From: Isochrysis galbana
Lineage: Eukaryota > Haptophyta > Isochrysidales > Isochrysidaceae
Assembly (NCBI GenBank): GCA_018136815.1
Contig: CM030935.1
Location: 4,695,791-4,759,790 of the forward strand
DNA: 64,000 nucleotides
Direction of reading: 5' to 3'
Part shown: piece after piece, positions 29,601 through 39,216 of the stretch
Layout of the letters: each line of letters opens with the position of its first letter
How positions within the stretch are numbered: the first letter of the stretch is position 1
Translations under genes and position numbers: made by a program
Notes under the pieces: model-generated
Database searches by the model: none
What the model saw: only the letters and a program-made list of their open reading frames with translations
Told to the model about the DNA's origin: nothing

Positions 29601-32600
29601 CAGTGGGAGCAGAAGGGGTGTCAGAAGCTGCGGTTGCAGTCTCGAGCGCCACGCAACTGCCGACCGCCCCGGGGCACAAGCTACTTCTCGATGGTGGTGT
29701 GCACCGTATCCGCCGGGCAGCAGTCTTGGCGAAGGCAGTTTACCTTGAAAACCAGCCTCGGAACGTAAACGGCCTGCGAGATGAGCTGCACAAAAGGCTC
29801 TACCTGGATGACCCGGTTGCAGAAATAAACATGGCACACCTCCATCTCGCCAATAATGATGCAAGCGGTTGCCCCAGTGCGGTCGCGGCCCTCTCACCGG
29901 GCGATGAGAACGACCCCGGCCCTTCGCTCTACTTTGCGTTCCAAGGAACAGACCGTTCGAAACCATGCTCATTGTCAATCAACACGGTGTTCGTGGTCAG
30001 CGACACGGAGACCATCGACGACATCGAGCTCAACCCAGGCTACGCCAAGTACGTTCTCGGTACCTTCTCCGACGGACGTTGGGATAATATTCCTTACACA
30101 AGCCCTTGGCGCTTCATGCAAGACGTGCTTGCCATATACTCAGGCATCACCTTTCGTCACATAACGCTGTCTGGCCACTCGATGGGTGGAGCACTCGCCA
30201 TCGCTGCGGGCATCAGGCTGGGCGAGCACCTGCGGCAGAACCCGCACGTAGCTCAAAGGTATCATGTTGTCTCGTTGGCAGCACCGCGCACTATTGCCGC
30301 TGGAAGCGTCAGCAAGCTGGCAACATTCCCGCACACTCGCGTCACATATAGGTACGATCCTGTTCCTGAGATGCCCACCAATTTCTACCACGACACCGCA
30401 TCAATACACTTTGCCAGCCAGAGCGATGGCAAAGCCTTTCTGCGCGAGCCGGCTGCACGGCCCCCGTTCGATGATGCAGGAGAGTGTGACACGGGAAACA
30501 ATATGGCAGATTCTTTCGCAGATGTAGTTGGCAGAGATTGTGGTTTTGCTGCGACTTTCGGTTCTCAGCTTCTTTTGTCCCTTCGTGGACAGTGGTCATC
30601 CGCTTTCAATATAGCAGATCACTTAACGTACTGGGAGGGCCTCTGGGAGAGCTTCGTTACCCGGGAGGATGGCCGTTTCCGCACATTGTGGAGTGGCCTT
30701 GGCGGTCCGGCGCCACCATCTCCTCCGCCCTCGCCCCCGCCTCCCTCACCCCCACCGCCGCCACCTTCGCCGCCTCCGCCATCACCGCCCTCTCCACCAC
30801 CGTCCCCACCGCCACCATCGCAGCCGCCGTCCCTACCGCCACCGTCGCCGCCACCGCCGCCATCGCCACCACCCGACCCTGACATGCAGTCCTTAACGGA
30901 ACTCATGGGACAAGTCCTTGAGCTCGATGCGCTGCGCCGGTCGTCCCGCACGCTTCAACGTCTGATTGTCACACACCTCCGCAACGTCTCTATGGATCGT
31001 CGTATCCTCACGTCCGACCAGCTGCGTGATCTACGCTTGCTGCAACTGAACATGAGCCTGCTACAAGGAAAGCTGAGAAAATTTGCGCCACTGCTCGTGG
31101 AGGCAACCTCCTATGCTGTGGCCGCCGACGTGGATGCCATGCTCGCTACCTCGATGCGTCGGTTCGAAACCATGGGCGAGTGGTATGAAAAGGCGAAGGC
31201 CGTGCAAAACCTCGAAATGCAGCGCTGGCTGGCCGAGCGGCAGCGTGACCGGCTAGAGGCGCGCATTGATGCACTGGCGAGTGCGACCTCAGCGGGAGAT
31301 GTGGCTCGCCGTCTCCTCGAGCAGCAGCGAAGCAGCGCCGCATATGCAGCCATGTACTATCTAAGATCCAAGATGCGGGCGTTCGAATACTGGTCGCTCG
31401 AGTCGTGGGCGCCCCAGCCGAACGCGATAGCCGAATGCTCCGCTGGCGTCACTCGAGAGTGCCTAGAGGCCGTTAATGGCGAGTTTGAAGAGCAGATACG
31501 CAATTTCCGTGACCAAATGATCGCGGACAATGGCAACTTGAGGGATCCGACGGAGGATGAGGAGTCGCGAGTTGTCTTCATGCTATCGCGCGAGACGCAC
31601 CCGCTCGCATTTGCTCAGTTGATACAGAATCGATCAATGCTCATCGACATAGCACTGCCCGAGGACCTCTCCGCCTACCCTTACTTCGACACGCGCGTGA
31701 AGGACATGTACATCTGGATCCTTGGCGATACCTGGGAGTCGACGCCGGGATGGTCCGAGGATGGCACTGTCGACGTGTCGGTGAGGAAGATAGGGCCAAG
31801 CTATATCGTCAACAAGCAACGCGAACGGCGCACCTACTTTCTGGACAATGCGCCGGCAACCTTTGTGTACTCCGTGTCCTCCACGGGCCGCGAGGGACGG
31901 AACGGCTTCCGACGCCGAGTTGGCTCGCCCTTCTCCGTGGACGAGCTTGAGGCGTCGCTCAACGGCGGCGACTGTAGTGGCGAGAGGTGTCTCCGTCTGC
32001 TCGACGTGGTGCCCTTTGGCTCGTGGCGCATCGATGTGCGTCCAGGCCCAGCGCTAGACACCGTGCGCGCCGTTCGTTTCGAATTCAAGCTGCGATATCG
32101 CGACCAAGGTGGATATCCCAGTACGGACAAGCCTTTGATGTGGGTCCCCGCTATGGTGGCCCCTGACTTGAACAAGCCCGATGCAGGCTGTGCGATTGAT
32201 CTGCCCGATTGCGACCCCTTTCGGGCATTCGGCACGCCGCCGCCCTCGGGCATAGAGCCGCCTCTCCCTTCAGCAACTTCTTCTCCGCCGCCTGCACCCT
32301 CTACGCCGCCATCGCTGCTGCTCCCTCCCCCTCCTCCCTTGCCGCCGCCTCCGAGTCTACCTTCGCCAAGTTTCTCCCCTCCTCCGCCGACGCCTCCTCA
32401 TCCACGCCCGCGACAGCCACCAGCCTTCCCTCCCTACACTCCCTTACCAAGCGGGAAGACAGTTGCAGAGGTTGAGGCAAGCGTCGTATCGTTCGAAGTG
32501 ACAGTTGACGAGACCATTGAAGACTTTGGCGAGGAGCGCCTGTCCGCGATCGAGGCGGGTCTTTCCGTTGAGCTGGGCTGCTTTGAGCCCGAGTGCTACA

Positions 32601-33201
32601 TCCGCGTGGTCATTATCCCAGGCTCCATTGCCTTGAGAGTCTCAGCCATTGTGCCCCAGACAAGTGACGATGGCGATTCCAACGCGACCGGCTCCATCAT
32701 TGCGTCTGCTGAGCAACTGCTCGCTGCCGATCCCGCAACCTCCCAACTAGGTTCCATCTTTGGCGAACCTATACTCTCTCACTCTGGCGCGCCAAGCGTC
32801 AGGTATGGAGTTCCGTCACTGATTCCGGTAGACGCCATGCCTCTCCAACCCCAGTCGGCCTCGTCGCTGCCACCGCCCGCGTCTCCACGCGACGTTGATG
32901 CTGAGGAAGGCGGATCGTTGACGGTGATTTTGATAAGTGTGGGCACCGGCGCCGCCGTGTTGATTGCCTCTCTAGTCGTCGTCTACATGTGCTGTCGTCG
33001 TTCCAAGGTGTCTTGCACTAAGCTTCGGCGAAGTACGAGCAAGGCGGCGGATGCCAGTCCACCGACCTTTACATCTGACGCTCCCGGTCATTCGATGTCA
33101 ATGCCGAAGAAGGTCGACGAACCGACTACGATGACCACTAGCCTTGCCAACAAGGTGTACGTGTGAAGAAGAACAAGAAGAAGAAAGGGACGTGCCTTAA
33201 C
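26652..33201 (+). repeat. 6.5-kb segmental duplication, copy 3
   Basis: This is the partner of 13335-19866, carrying the intact reading frame. The right end of the similarity is GGGACGTGCCTTAA at about 33188-33201. Confidence 0.9.
27056..33166 (+). CDS. Intact Cys-rich/Pro-rich surface protein with class 3 lipase domain and C-terminal membrane anchor
   Basis: One uninterrupted frame of about 2036 codons. Possible starts are ATG 27056 or ATG 27116. The hydrophobic stretch TALCVLMAVSPQVVDA (about 27199-27246) could be the end of a signal sequence, and an upstream exon is not excluded. Order: a Cys-rich region; two repeats with SDG(W/E)CDDGGPGA and TFGTDC-DCGVRPF (about 27549-27680 and 27769-27895), reminiscent of LNR-type modules; Ser-Pro linkers; a long helical region with heptad-like segments (about 29030-29400). 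Then comes a class 3 lipase domain: nucleophile Ser in GHSMGG at 30179-30181, likely Asp in YRYDPVPEMP, likely His in ADHLTYW. More Ser-Pro arrays follow (30715-30880, 32235-32440), a globular domain, a transmembrane helix (ILISVGTGAAVLIASLVVVY) and a 40-residue basic tail. This predicts a type I cell-surface lipase or acylhydrolase in a hydroxyproline-rich glycoprotein setting. Confidence 0.85.
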   Translation: MSGRSNVLTPARTPFSYFLDMLGFVSPSSLTTRSQPTRRKCSCFPPRTALCVLMAVSPQVVDAGYWRRDPNCVTDLGTPLECGQDFGEQTMYATESNCLECVRACDPPSSSWQYVGWWCVFGFCGFSCSWATNSEVYCQRRSCTWIDSPPPPPSPSPPPPSVPGTCSNTCIGYPSYASDGWCDDGGPGAAYSFCTFGTDCDDCGVRPFLFEPPVPSPQPPSPSPPPSSRPPPPSVPGTCSNTCIGYPSYASDGECDDGGPGAWYSYCTFGTDCADCGVRPFMFEPPVPLPQPPSPSPPSSPRPPPPPSPSPPPRTCGALAHNDNVYNLKFDHATPAGECRWQVLRELCIDGQVAATIELSSTPEQDDEIFGATSCAPGCQSDSTGSWLRYNQSEERIFSSVDVVVAYPCIDGCTAAADNVTVVIQRTCSPAESTAACSVQLIGATWNVTLHEATAMETYGATLITPSGSSPSHALSLTAVRLLHETAGAAMVDSIAVSPGCSAIVFSQDDFGGTQQTIQAGTTHFGEDSRPRAVRLVPRSSTTASWADALEAQHGLGATSAYAHESCSVLCCDDVVDEYLDKLHRVREQAMLGLDADAAAMAEALCVNGSTIYAPLSDCPPFAAVLEEACVMLAASETSGDIFGAMPLWRHDSFDRDLATTLDKMDAVQARLASVGTTGVQLDYVRLELQASIKDVNDQLMVYMRKLEQAREELRAVGETVSAMGQMVSEQRSVLAAMARPTHNGTRLELERLRWEIETTRAQQTRFWGEIVGTLKTGVKLLEKGGHFLYDEVLEPAGDVFVEVVENGFDFIAGTYCKLFECTASYAQTVASNLLNQDMRTVYGPLRSAVGAEGVSEAAVAVSSATQLPTAPGHKLLLDGGVHRIRRAAVLAKAVYLENQPRNVNGLRDELHKRLYLDDPVAEINMAHLHLANNDASGCPSAVAALSPGDENDPGPSLYFAFQGTDRSKPCSLSINTVFVVSDTETIDDIELNPGYAKYVLGTFSDGRWDNIPYTSPWRFMQDVLAIYSGITFRHITLSGHSMGGALAIAAGIRLGEHLRQNPHVAQRYHVVSLAAPRTIAAGSVSKLATFPHTRVTYRYDPVPEMPTNFYHDTASIHFASQSDGKAFLREPAARPPFDDAGECDTGNNMADSFADVVGRDCGFAATFGSQLLLSLRGQWSSAFNIADHLTYWEGLWESFVTREDGRFRTLWSGLGGPAPPSPPPSPPPPSPPPPPPSPPPPSPPSPPPSPPPPSQPPSLPPPSPPPPPSPPPDPDMQSLTELMGQVLELDALRRSSRTLQRLIVTHLRNVSMDRRILTSDQLRDLRLLQLNMSLLQGKLRKFAPLLVEATSYAVAADVDAMLATSMRRFETMGEWYEKAKAVQNLEMQRWLAERQRDRLEARIDALASATSAGDVARRLLEQQRSSAAYAAMYYLRSKMRAFEYWSLESWAPQPNAIAECSAGVTRECLEAVNGEFEEQIRNFRDQMIADNGNLRDPTEDEESRVVFMLSRETHPLAFAQLIQNRSMLIDIALPEDLSAYPYFDTRVKDMYIWILGDTWESTPGWSEDGTVDVSVRKIGPSYIVNKQRERRTYFLDNAPATFVYSVSSTGREGRNGFRRRVGSPFSVDELEASLNGGDCSGERCLRLLDVVPFGSWRIDVRPGPALDTVRAVRFEFKLRYRDQGGYPSTDKPLMWVPAMVAPDLNKPDAGCAIDLPDCDPFRAFGTPPPSGIEPPLPSATSSPPPAPSTPPSLLLPPPPPLPPPPSLPSPSFSPPPPTPPHPRPRQPPAFPPYTPLPSGKTVAEVEASVVSFEVTVDETIEDFGEERLSAIEAGLSVELGCFEPECYIRVVIIPGSIALRVSAIVPQTSDDGDSNATGSIIASAEQLLAADPATSQLGSIFGEPILSHSGAPSVRYGVPSLIPVDAMPLQPQSASSLPPPASPRDVDAEEGGSLTVILISVGTGAAVLIASLVVVYMCCRRSKVSCTKLRRSTSKAADASPPTFTSDAPGHSMSMPKKVDEPTTMTTSLANKVYV

Positions 33202-33620
33202 CCTCGTGTATGCCTAGTCCTCGTGGAGGACGATGATCGCGTCTAGAGTACATATGGCTATAGTTAGAACCCACAGGACCCTTGGGAGGGCCATAGGGGT
33301 CCTCCAGGGGTGATATGAGACCCCCTACCGGCTCTGGTACCAGTACCTGTAATAAATTCGTCAATAGAGCTTGGTTTTAGTAGCCCGGGAGAACGTTGCC
33401 ACGAAAGCGCTGGCGGGAGCGTTTCTCGCGCGAAGCACCCCCTCCCCCCCCCCACCGGCTACCACCCGCCCCCCGCCCCCACCACACCCCCCATCCACTG
33501 CCCGTGATGCCATCCGTGACGGACAGGGCTTCATGTGACACACAGACAACCCCCCCCCTCCCCCCCACCTCAATCCTTGCGGAGCGCGACCTCACTCCGT
33601 CCGAGGTGAAGGTGGAGAAG
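33202..33620. other. Intergenic, C-rich homopolymer runs
   Basis: The spacer contains C-runs around 33440-33490 and 33550-33567. No gene is supported before the coding-like stretch at 33621. Confidence 0.4.
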
Positions 33621-33900
33621 ATGGGCAAGGCGCGTGGGAAGAGTGTCGTGAAGACGGTCACCATGTACCAGCCGCCGAACCACCAGCCCAAGCTCTTCGA
33701 CCGCAACATCACGATCATTGAAGGCCCAAGACATGAGCGGAGGCCGAGCAGCGTGGCGCGCAGGGCAGGCAAGAGGAACGTGACGGAGGTGCAGTGGGCG
33801 GACGAGTTCAACGAGCCGGATGATGGGTGGAGCGACGAGGACATGATGCCGGCCGAAGCTCTGCCCGACGATTGTTGTTGGGCGGCAGGCCCCATCGCTC
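33621..33900 (+). CDS. Partial coding-like sequence cut by assembly gap
   Basis: From ATG 33621 (MGKARGKSVVKTVTMYQPP) the frame continues through LFDRNITIIEGPRHERRPSS, TEVQWADEFNEPDDGWSDED and up to the N-run, with balanced composition and an acidic second half. It may be an upstream exon of a host gene or an ORF1-like part of the adjacent LINE. No domain is recognised. Confidence 0.35.
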
Positions 33901-34000
33901 NNNNNNNNNNNNNNNNNNNNNNNNNNNNNNNNNNNNNNNNNNNNNNNNNNNNNNNNNNNNNNNNNNNNNNNNNNNNNNNNNNNNNNNNNNNNNNNNNNNN
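33901..34000. other. Assembly gap (100 N)
   Basis: Exactly 100 N, the usual placeholder for a gap of unknown size. Continuity of the flanks is therefore not established. Confidence 1.
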
Positions 34001-34080
34001 GCGAGCTCCCGCCCTTTCGCGGCCCTGAGCCCGGTCCCACGGACAGGTCTCTGAGTGAGAAGTCGAGTCCAACAGACATC

Positions 34081-35181
34081 ATGGCAAGTCTGATCCCCCT
34101 GGAGTTCAAAATACGCTGGTGCACCTACACCAAGCAACACGCGCGGGCGTGGCGGCAGGAGCGGCCGGAGTGGAAGAAGGACACGGTGGAACGGTCTATG
34201 CTCAAAATGGGCAGTGTCCTGCGCTCACACCACTTCGACCTGTGGATTGCCGCCCGCGTGCGAGTGGCCCAACTGAAGCCGGAGTTGAGCGCGAAGCTTT
34301 TGTGGAACCCTCACTCTTCTTTGTTCGACGCCCAGCTATTTGGCACTCTCGACGAGCTATACACTCCGCTGAAGTGGGGACGAGCGTACGACGGCCCGGC
34401 GGAAACGGCGTATCCGATACCCCAAGAATACACGATAAAAGGCACGCATACAACGCTAGAGGATGTAAGTGTCAGGGTCTTGACTAAAGCGTTCCTCGCA
34501 TTGAGGAAGACAAAAGCACAAAAATCCACGCTAAGATGGGAAAAAAGGCTACCGGTCCTCTCGGGAAAGTGGAAACAAGTATCGCAATTGTATAAATACA
34601 ACTTTTTAACGCCTAGGGACTCTTATTTGCATTTCAAACATGTCCTACATAGAAGGTTAGCTACGGCGAACCGTTTCGCTGACGATCCAACATGCCGCTT
34701 TTGCGGCATAGCCCCTGAGAGTTCCACTCACCTGGCCTCGTGCATCGCGACGGAGCCCGTCTTTGAATTCATAGAAGGACTTTTGGGGATTAGCCTTAGG
34801 CCGGGATCCGAAACAGCCCAACGTCTTTTCTGTTATCAGGTGGATAGACCGCACCCCTCCTCAGGATACCTAGGTATCCTGGCGTGGAGGTACATCCTAA
34901 CCGACTTCTACAACATCCAGTATGGCAACTCGGACGGCAGGTCCGTAAAGTCGATTTTAAGAGCGACACTTACGAGATACCACCTGCTAGTAACGGCGAA
35001 AGTCGGTTTCTTTCAGAGGCTAAAAAAACAACGAGAGAATATGGGGTTACACGCCCCGAGCAACAAGCATATTAAGAAGATGGTAAGCCCGCTGTACACG
35101 GTGGACAAGGATTTCAACATAGGAACATCGGAGGACCTCCTACAAGCGGCAAGAGGTCTGGACCTACGACACATCACCTAA
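34081..35181 (+). CDS. LINE ORF2 C-terminal region with zinc-binding motif
   Basis: 366 codons from ATG 34081. After an N-terminal part with several Trp residues (IRWCTYTKQHARAWRQERPE), the region YLHFKHVLHRRLATANRFAD is followed by a C-x2-C-x8-H-x3-C cluster (CRFCGIAPESSTHLASC). This is the arrangement of the zinc-binding domain found after reverse transcriptase in many LINEs. The end (YHLLVTAKVGFFQRLK to LLQAARGLDLRHIT) is repeated in the 48.8-kb remnant and distantly in the 12.1-kb one. The methionine is probably internal to a longer original ORF2. Confidence 0.8.
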   Translation: MASLIPLEFKIRWCTYTKQHARAWRQERPEWKKDTVERSMLKMGSVLRSHHFDLWIAARVRVAQLKPELSAKLLWNPHSSLFDAQLFGTLDELYTPLKWGRAYDGPAETAYPIPQEYTIKGTHTTLEDVSVRVLTKAFLALRKTKAQKSTLRWEKRLPVLSGKWKQVSQLYKYNFLTPRDSYLHFKHVLHRRLATANRFADDPTCRFCGIAPESSTHLASCIATEPVFEFIEGLLGISLRPGSETAQRLFCYQVDRPHPSSGYLGILAWRYILTDFYNIQYGNSDGRSVKSILRATLTRYHLLVTAKVGFFQRLKKQRENMGLHAPSNKHIKKMVSPLYTVDKDFNIGTSEDLLQAARGLDLRHIT

Positions 35182-35485
35182 AGTAGCTTAACCTCTTAGT
35201 CGGAATCACAGTGCTTATTAAAGAGGAGCCTAAGAGATTTCAGTGAAGATAACCTGAGCCAAAACTGACACAGAGGACGAACCACAGTCTCCCGCCCCCT
35301 TCTCTCCAACTCCTGGCCGAAGCAGCGCGCGCGGCCTCCCCGGAACCAGCTTCTCCGAAATGAGGGAACTGGGAAAGGGGAAGGGGGTTGTTAGGGGTTA
35401 AGGTTGGGTAGTAGGGAGGTACACTAGCACACTGCCTCACGCCGCACACGTAGCGGGGAATTTTAAGAAGATTTTTTTTTTGTGA
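34081..35485 (+). mobile_element. 5'-truncated LINE (ORF2 C-terminus plus 3' UTR)
   Basis: An ORF2 C-terminal region is followed by a 3' UTR containing CTCCCGCCCCCTTCTCTCCA and GGTTGTTAGGGGTTAAGGTT. It ends in TTTTAAGAAGA and a T-run at about 35472-35482. The same 3' UTR ends the LINE at 49011-49318. The reverse transcriptase core is missing; whether it lies in the gap is unknown. Confidence 0.8.
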
Positions 35486-35514
35486 TGTCTAGGCGTTTCG
35501 CGTTTCTCCCACGC

Positions 35515-35760
35515 CGTAGAAAAAAAACTTTTGATATTCTCGCCTCACACGTGGCACTGGGTCATGTTCTCGTAGCCACGCCCCTTCTCCTTCCTCACCC
35601 TCACTCCCAAACTTGCGGCAACTCCCCTCGTGCTCTACTTGGGAGCTCGGGTCGTGTGGGGAATCTGAGCAGAGCGGGGTGCACCTGTCCTCAGCGGCAT
35701 GTTATCGCCTTCCTCTTGTGCTGCTGTGCTGGCCTGAGTGACCTGTTTATCCCAGATGTG
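35515..35760 (-). mobile_element. Inverted LINE 3' tail (family of 12040-12810)
   Basis: The reverse complement reads AGCACGAGGGGAGTTGCCGC, a GGGCGTGGCTAC block and ends AATATCAAAAG with a T-run. This matches 12585-12805 in order and spacing. It lies 30-40 nt from the 3' end of the plus-strand LINE, so the two tails face each other. Confidence 0.75.
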
Positions 35761-36729
35761 TTGTAGGTTTTCGTCGCTGTTATGTGCTACGGTGTTTATA
35801 TCGTGCTGTGACGGTGACAGTAGTCGGTCGCACGTCCGAAAGATTGGTTAGAGCGGGACGTCGCGTCGTTTAATGCGAGCCTTTCTTCGGCAAGACCAAG
35901 TGCTTTCGCTACGAGTCGGAGTATAGCAAGGGATACCTTGGGATATTAGATATTAGGTGTGTAGCGGCCCGAATCTTCAGATGTTTCTTTTTCGGGTGGC
36001 GGCGGGGGAGATGGAGATGGAGATGTCTTAGGGTTGGGTGGGTCAATCACACTCGGGGCCGTATAAGTTATGGCCCCGAGTGACAGGTCACAGGGGTACC
36101 GGCCATAAAGAACTAGGCCTCTCACAAAGCCTTCAAGATTTTTCCCGAGTGCCAGCTTAATATCAATCACCATGAAATAAAACTATCGTTGACACTTAGA
36201 TGGGTGAGCTCGAGCCGCGATCGAGTGAGTGGGCATTATTTTTGCTCAGTCCGGAGTGAAAGTTGAGTTGGCGTGTGGGTGCACGCGAAACAGGACCGCA
36301 GAACGAAGTAAGCTGCCGGTATATTCGTGTCGCGGCGAGGGGTGTCAAAAGGGGTTTGCAAACTTGAAGAAAATGAAATAACTTCGGCACTGCATATGCT
36401 GTGGATCGCACATGCCAAAATTGGCGCGCTGGCAAAAACCTGGGCTTGCATGCGCATTTCTGCTTTGGGAGGTATGGAGCCGTCGAATAGGGACTCGTGC
36501 GGGAGACACGCACGGCGGCCGCTCCATCCTAGCCCGATGGAATGGTCTTGGGGCGGTTCCCGAGAGAATGGGCCTCGGAGCGCATGTACGCTTCATCGCT
36601 CATATTATGATGCTCTTCGAATATGGATGGGAGCTCCAGACTCCACGTGGACCGGCCCGAGGCTGAGGAGCACATCGATGGTGCAGCTCTGAGGAGCAAG
36701 GGTGCTGGCGCAGGGTGTGAATCATGTGC
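35761..36729. other. Intergenic, no gene supported
   Basis: The interval is of mixed composition with no frame showing a recognisable protein. The right part is the 3' flank of the minus-strand membrane protein gene. Confidence 0.4.
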
Positions 36730-39216
36730 TCATGAGCTCAAGAGGACGACGACGAGTGCGAGGGAAAGGGCGATTGATTCCAAGCGCTTGGTTCCATAGC
36801 GGTGCTCATACCGGGAGCCGCTGCGGCGTGGAGAGCGTCCCAAAGAGTGGCCGCGAAGGTCGCGCATATGCACTGATCCCAGCGAGGCCGATCGGGATCG
36901 GCTGGCCTTATCGGATTTCACGTCGGCCTTGGGGGAACGGCTGAGCGAATCGGGGTTCCTAGCAGCCTCGGCGCTCATCTCTTCGTCGGCCTTCCTCCTA
37001 TTGAGCAGGTATCTACGCGCATGCAGGAAGGCTTCCCACGCCTTCTCCTCGACTCCGACGCCGGCGACAGCAGGACTTGTGGCTCGTCGGCTGCCCGTGT
37101 CACTCGCCGTGACGGTGGCGGACAGCAACAACTGCACCTTGCCACTCGTCGGGCACGCGACTGCCACGTCTCGCGCAGCAATGTAAGCGGCAGCAGCCCT
37201 AGAAGAGCCTCGGCCACGGGCGCCGCGATAGGTGGGGTCCGTTTCGTGTTGGTGTGTGGGATCGGACAACACTGGCGAGCTCACAGAGGGGCCACGACGG
37301 CGGACGTGAGCTAATGCCTCTGGGACGATCGCGCGCGAACTGGTTCGACTGTGTGCAGGCGGACTCATGGAATCGCGCCTATACATCTCGACGCGTGATG
37401 TGGCGGCGGCGCGGGAGGCGGACTCGCCTCGGCCTCCGCCCCCTAGATAGCCCGCAGCGGCCCTTGCGACATCCGCCGCGTTCACAAAGCCGCTAGATCT
37501 CGTTCCAGGTGCGGCGGACTGGCCGGGAGAGGAGGCATTGCGCAATTTGTCACGAGAGTCGTGGCGTGAGGTGTCCCGGGACAAGCCGCAAGACGAGCCC
37601 CCAGACGAGCCGCGACCACTGTTGGGCGTGCAAGGCGCCTGTCCTTCAGATGTGATGGCCGCTCTAAGGAGCACCTTCGCCTGCTGTTGCAGCTGCTCGC
37701 GACGATTCATCTCGAGGGTCTCGAGCATGCGGCCGCGCTGCCACCACGAACAGAGGGCGCCGTGCACGCCGATGTAGGCCTGCAAGCGTGAGGGGGGCTA
37801 TGGGGCCACACACTTGGGGCGAGGTCCTGGGATGGTGTTGTACGACAAGTCGGGCGGGCATGGAGGGATAAATTGAGATGCGCTCACCACCGCAATTCCG
37901 AGTAGAACCATACTCGTGTCGCGTACGAGCGCCCCAATGACAGCCTCTTGCTCGTCGAGGATGATCGATCGGCTGATCGAGCCGAGCAGCTGCTTGAGCA
38001 CGACAAGGACGAGGGATAGCACGCGCACCTCGGATTGTACCGGGAAGAGCGCGACGAGGATGCCTCGCACAAAGGCCATGAATGACTCCACAGCGTCGAC
38101 TGCCGCATGAACCGCCACCAAGCGGTGCGGGCTGGCAGGCTCACAGCACACGCCGTGCAGAGGCGATCCCGGCTCCGCCACAGTGCCCCAAGCTTGAGCC
38201 ATGACGCACTCACCACCAACAAGGTGGCTGGCGCGGAACGCTGCGAGCTCCTTGACGCGTTCGGTGATGTGCACGACATTCATGACACTGACGAGGACAG
38301 ACAGCGTGCGCACAGCGTGAAGGGGCAGACGTGTATTGCGGAAGCGCCACATGACGTACATGCCGGGGAAGCCGTTGAGTGTCATGAGCATTGTGACGTT
38401 TGAGGAGAAGAATTGAACAGGGACGCGTACATTGGGCTGCGGGACTGCGATGCTGCCCCAAAGCAGCTTGATCGTGAGGAACATGATCATGCACACGACC
38501 ATGCACCCGGCGCACAGACGCGTGAGCGGCCCCTCATTCCACTCTCGCGTGATGGCCGATGGCTCGACGAGGCCGGAGATGGCGCCCGGCCTGCTTCCAA
38601 ACGCATCGAGCGCGATGCGGAGCTCGCCCATTGTTACCTCGCGCGCTGTTATGCTCTTGATCGCGGTGTTCGCCAGCATGTGCGTCGCGTGAGTGACGGC
38701 GGCGAAGAGCGCCGGTCCGCGCAGCATGAGGAGCGCGATCGATTTACCGAGCACCGCCGCGTAGATGGCTGACTGGAGGACAAGCACGAGCGTCATGTGG
38801 CGGTCGTATAGCTGGCGCGCAGAGCGGCCGCACGGGAAAATGCCAAACAGCACCGCAAGGTGGATCGAGCGCAACGAGAGCACCTGCTCGGCAGCGCGGA
38901 CGTCAGTCTCGAGTGAAGGCATGCGCTGGACAACCTGGACGAGCAGAATGACCACCTTGAGGATTGAGGAGGCGATGACTCCGTCCATCACGGCGACGCG
39001 TGAGCCGGCGTGCGTCGAGATGTGGCTTCGCGATGCCCACAGCGAGAGGATGAGCGGCGCCAAGTAGACGAGCTGAAGCGGCGAGAGACGGAGCGGCGAG
39101 AGGAAGACGAAAGGTAGCTCCGAGGAGAGCGCGGTAACGGCTGCGAGCACGGCGAGCAGCAGCATCTGGTGGTGGAGGCTGGCGGTGTAGAGGGGCAGCG
39201 GGCTTCGAAGGGACAT
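36730..39216 (-). CDS. Polytopic membrane protein with Ser/Arg-rich tail (two exons)
   Basis: Exon 1 is 39216-37888 (443 codons, ATG at 39216). Exon 2 is 37779-36730. The 108-bp intron begins GTGAGC and ends CTTGCAG, phase 0, giving 792 aa. Exon 1 encodes many hydrophobic segments (for example MLLLAVLAAVTALSS, LQLVYLAPLILSLWA, LTRLCAGCMVVCMIMFLTIK, VRVLSLVLVVLKQLL). Exon 2 encodes a hydrophilic tail rich in Ser, Arg and Gly with SR-type stretches, ending in a hydrophobic SIALSLALVVVLLSS. If the intron is retained, a stop at 37798 gives a 472-aa form lacking the tail. I recognise no transporter or channel signature, so the function is unknown. Confidence 0.7.
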
